From contig MGNQ01000029.1 in NCBI GenBank assembly GCA_001796865.1, forward strand, positions 22,236-36,744: DNA of 14,509 bases, given 5' to 3'. The DNA is from Chloroflexi bacterium RBG_16_56_11 (lineage in GTDB: Bacteria > Chloroflexota > Dehalococcoidia > Dehalococcoidales > RBG-16-60-22). Below are positions 13,945 through 14,509 of the stretch, in pieces. The notes beneath the pieces were generated by a model that did not search any database, was not told the origin of the DNA, and saw only the letters and a program-made list of their open reading frames with translations. The translations under genes and the position numbers were made by a program. Numbering within the stretch: position 1 is the stretch's first letter; each line of letters starts with the position of its first letter.

Positions 13945-14509
13945 TTAATCGTACCGTATCCGAGGGTCCAGCCACCCGTACCCCAGCTCGACTATCAGGT
14001 TCACCAGCAGCACGGCGATAGAGACTATCAGGACGATTCCCTGCACGTAGGGATAGTCCTGGTTGAGCACCGAGGTCACGGCCAGTCGGCCCATGCCGGG
14101 GATGTTGAAGACCGTCTCTATCAGGACCGTCCCGCCGACAATCATCGGAACGCCCAGCCCGGCCAGGGTGACGATGGGTATCAGGCCGTTTTTCAGGGCA
14201 TGCCGCAGGATGACCGACCGTTCCCTGACGCCTTTAGACCAGGCGGTGCGGATATAGTCCTGGTGCATCACTTCCAGCATGCTGGAGCGGGTCTGGCGCG
14301 TCGTGGAAGCGATGGGGAAGACCGCCAGGCAAAAGACCGGCATGATGAGCTGTTTGGAACTCATCCATAAGTCGGTAAAAGGCGAGGTGTAGCCCAGGAC
14401 CGGCAGCCATTGTAGATATAGGCCGAAGAGGTACATGAGCAGGATACCCAGCCAGAAAACGGGAACCGTAATCCCCAGGTTGGAGAGCGTGGTGACCGGG
14501 GTGGCCAGC
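13945..14509 (-). CDS. dppB: Dpp/Opp-type ABC transporter permease, DppB subunit (5' part beyond window)
   Basis: This is the C-terminal 187 residues of a DppB-type permease read leftwards from the window edge. The frame continues without a start to 14509; the internal ATG at 14436 is not the true start, because the codons before it (NLGITVPVFWLGILL) are the conserved helix of the family. The EAA loop is YIRTAWSKGVRERSVILRHALKN. It continues through IETVFNIPGMGRLAV, a conserved periplasmic/helix motif, to the terminal GWLDPRIRYD, another family hallmark. Roughly the first 120-140 residues are missing. It precedes dppC and forms the transmembrane channel with it. Confidence 0.92.
   Translation of the reverse strand, partial: LATPVTTLSNLGITVPVFWLGILLMYLFGLYLQWLPVLGYTSPFTDLWMSSKQLIMPVFCLAVFPIASTTRQTRSSMLEVMHQDYIRTAWSKGVRERSVILRHALKNGLIPIVTLAGLGVPMIVGGTVLIETVFNIPGMGRLAVTSVLNQDYPYVQGIVLIVSIAVLLVNLIVELGYGWLDPRIRYD

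Noticed and set aside
13308..14370. Plus-strand frames at 13308-13778 and 13780-14370
   Set aside because: They are antisense to the DppC and DppB permease genes and show no family features.
1..14509. CRISPR, phage, toxin-antitoxin or defence system
   Set aside because: No repeat-spacer pattern, integrase, nuclease, or toxin-antitoxin gene pair was seen; the genes are metabolic or transport types.

Overview
The window is about 14.5 kb of moderately GC-rich bacterial DNA with protein-coding genes on both strands; I see no rRNA, tRNA, CRISPR array or insertion sequence. The gene set (paired FAD-linked oxidases with an HdrD-like iron-sulfur protein, GESTW-type cupins, an amidohydrolase_2 enzyme, a UROD-family methyltransferase-like protein, a PdxA-family dehydrogenase, Dpp/Opp permeases) and REP-like palindromes carrying TTCGACAGGCT resemble anaerobic Chloroflexota of the Dehalococcoidia type. 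That placement is inferred from gene content, not from a marker gene.

Layout: 1-3951 (+) is a compact FAD oxidase / CCG-domain Fe-S protein / FAD oxidase operon whose first gene is cut by the window edge. 3984-4035 is a REP-like palindrome. 4082-5095 (+) is a bicupin. 5141-5341 (-) is a probable small two-helix membrane protein with no ordinary start codon. 5381-5614 is a regulatory-looking divergent region with three 11-bp-phased direct repeats. 5615-6868 (+) is an MFS exporter, convergent with a UROD-family gene at 6893-7888 (-). 7992-8061 is a second REP-like palindrome. 8195-9736 (+) is an amidohydrolase-cupin operon behind a good sigma70-like promoter. 9780-10787 (-) is a PdxA-family gene. 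11014-11286 (+) is a small helical protein, 11475-12989 (+) an ABC1/UbiB-family protein, and 13029-14509 (-) a DppC gene plus the end of a DppB gene.

Reading the genes together: the left two thirds look like a catabolic region for a small oxygenated or aromatic-type organic substrate. The FAD/Fe-S operon would oxidise a hydroxylated substrate and pass electrons on. The UROD-family protein keeps the H-x-C...C zinc motif of corrinoid methyltransferases and could handle methyl groups. The amidohydrolase belongs to the ACMSD/resorcylate decarboxylase superfamily. The two cupin genes, at different loci, share an N-terminal KYxKY signature and an AEVExWIG motif, which links the bicupin to the amidohydrolase-cupin operon. 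The MFS exporter and Dpp permeases could move substrates or products. The substrate and the wiring are inference. The ABC1/UbiB protein and the small helical protein look unrelated to this theme.
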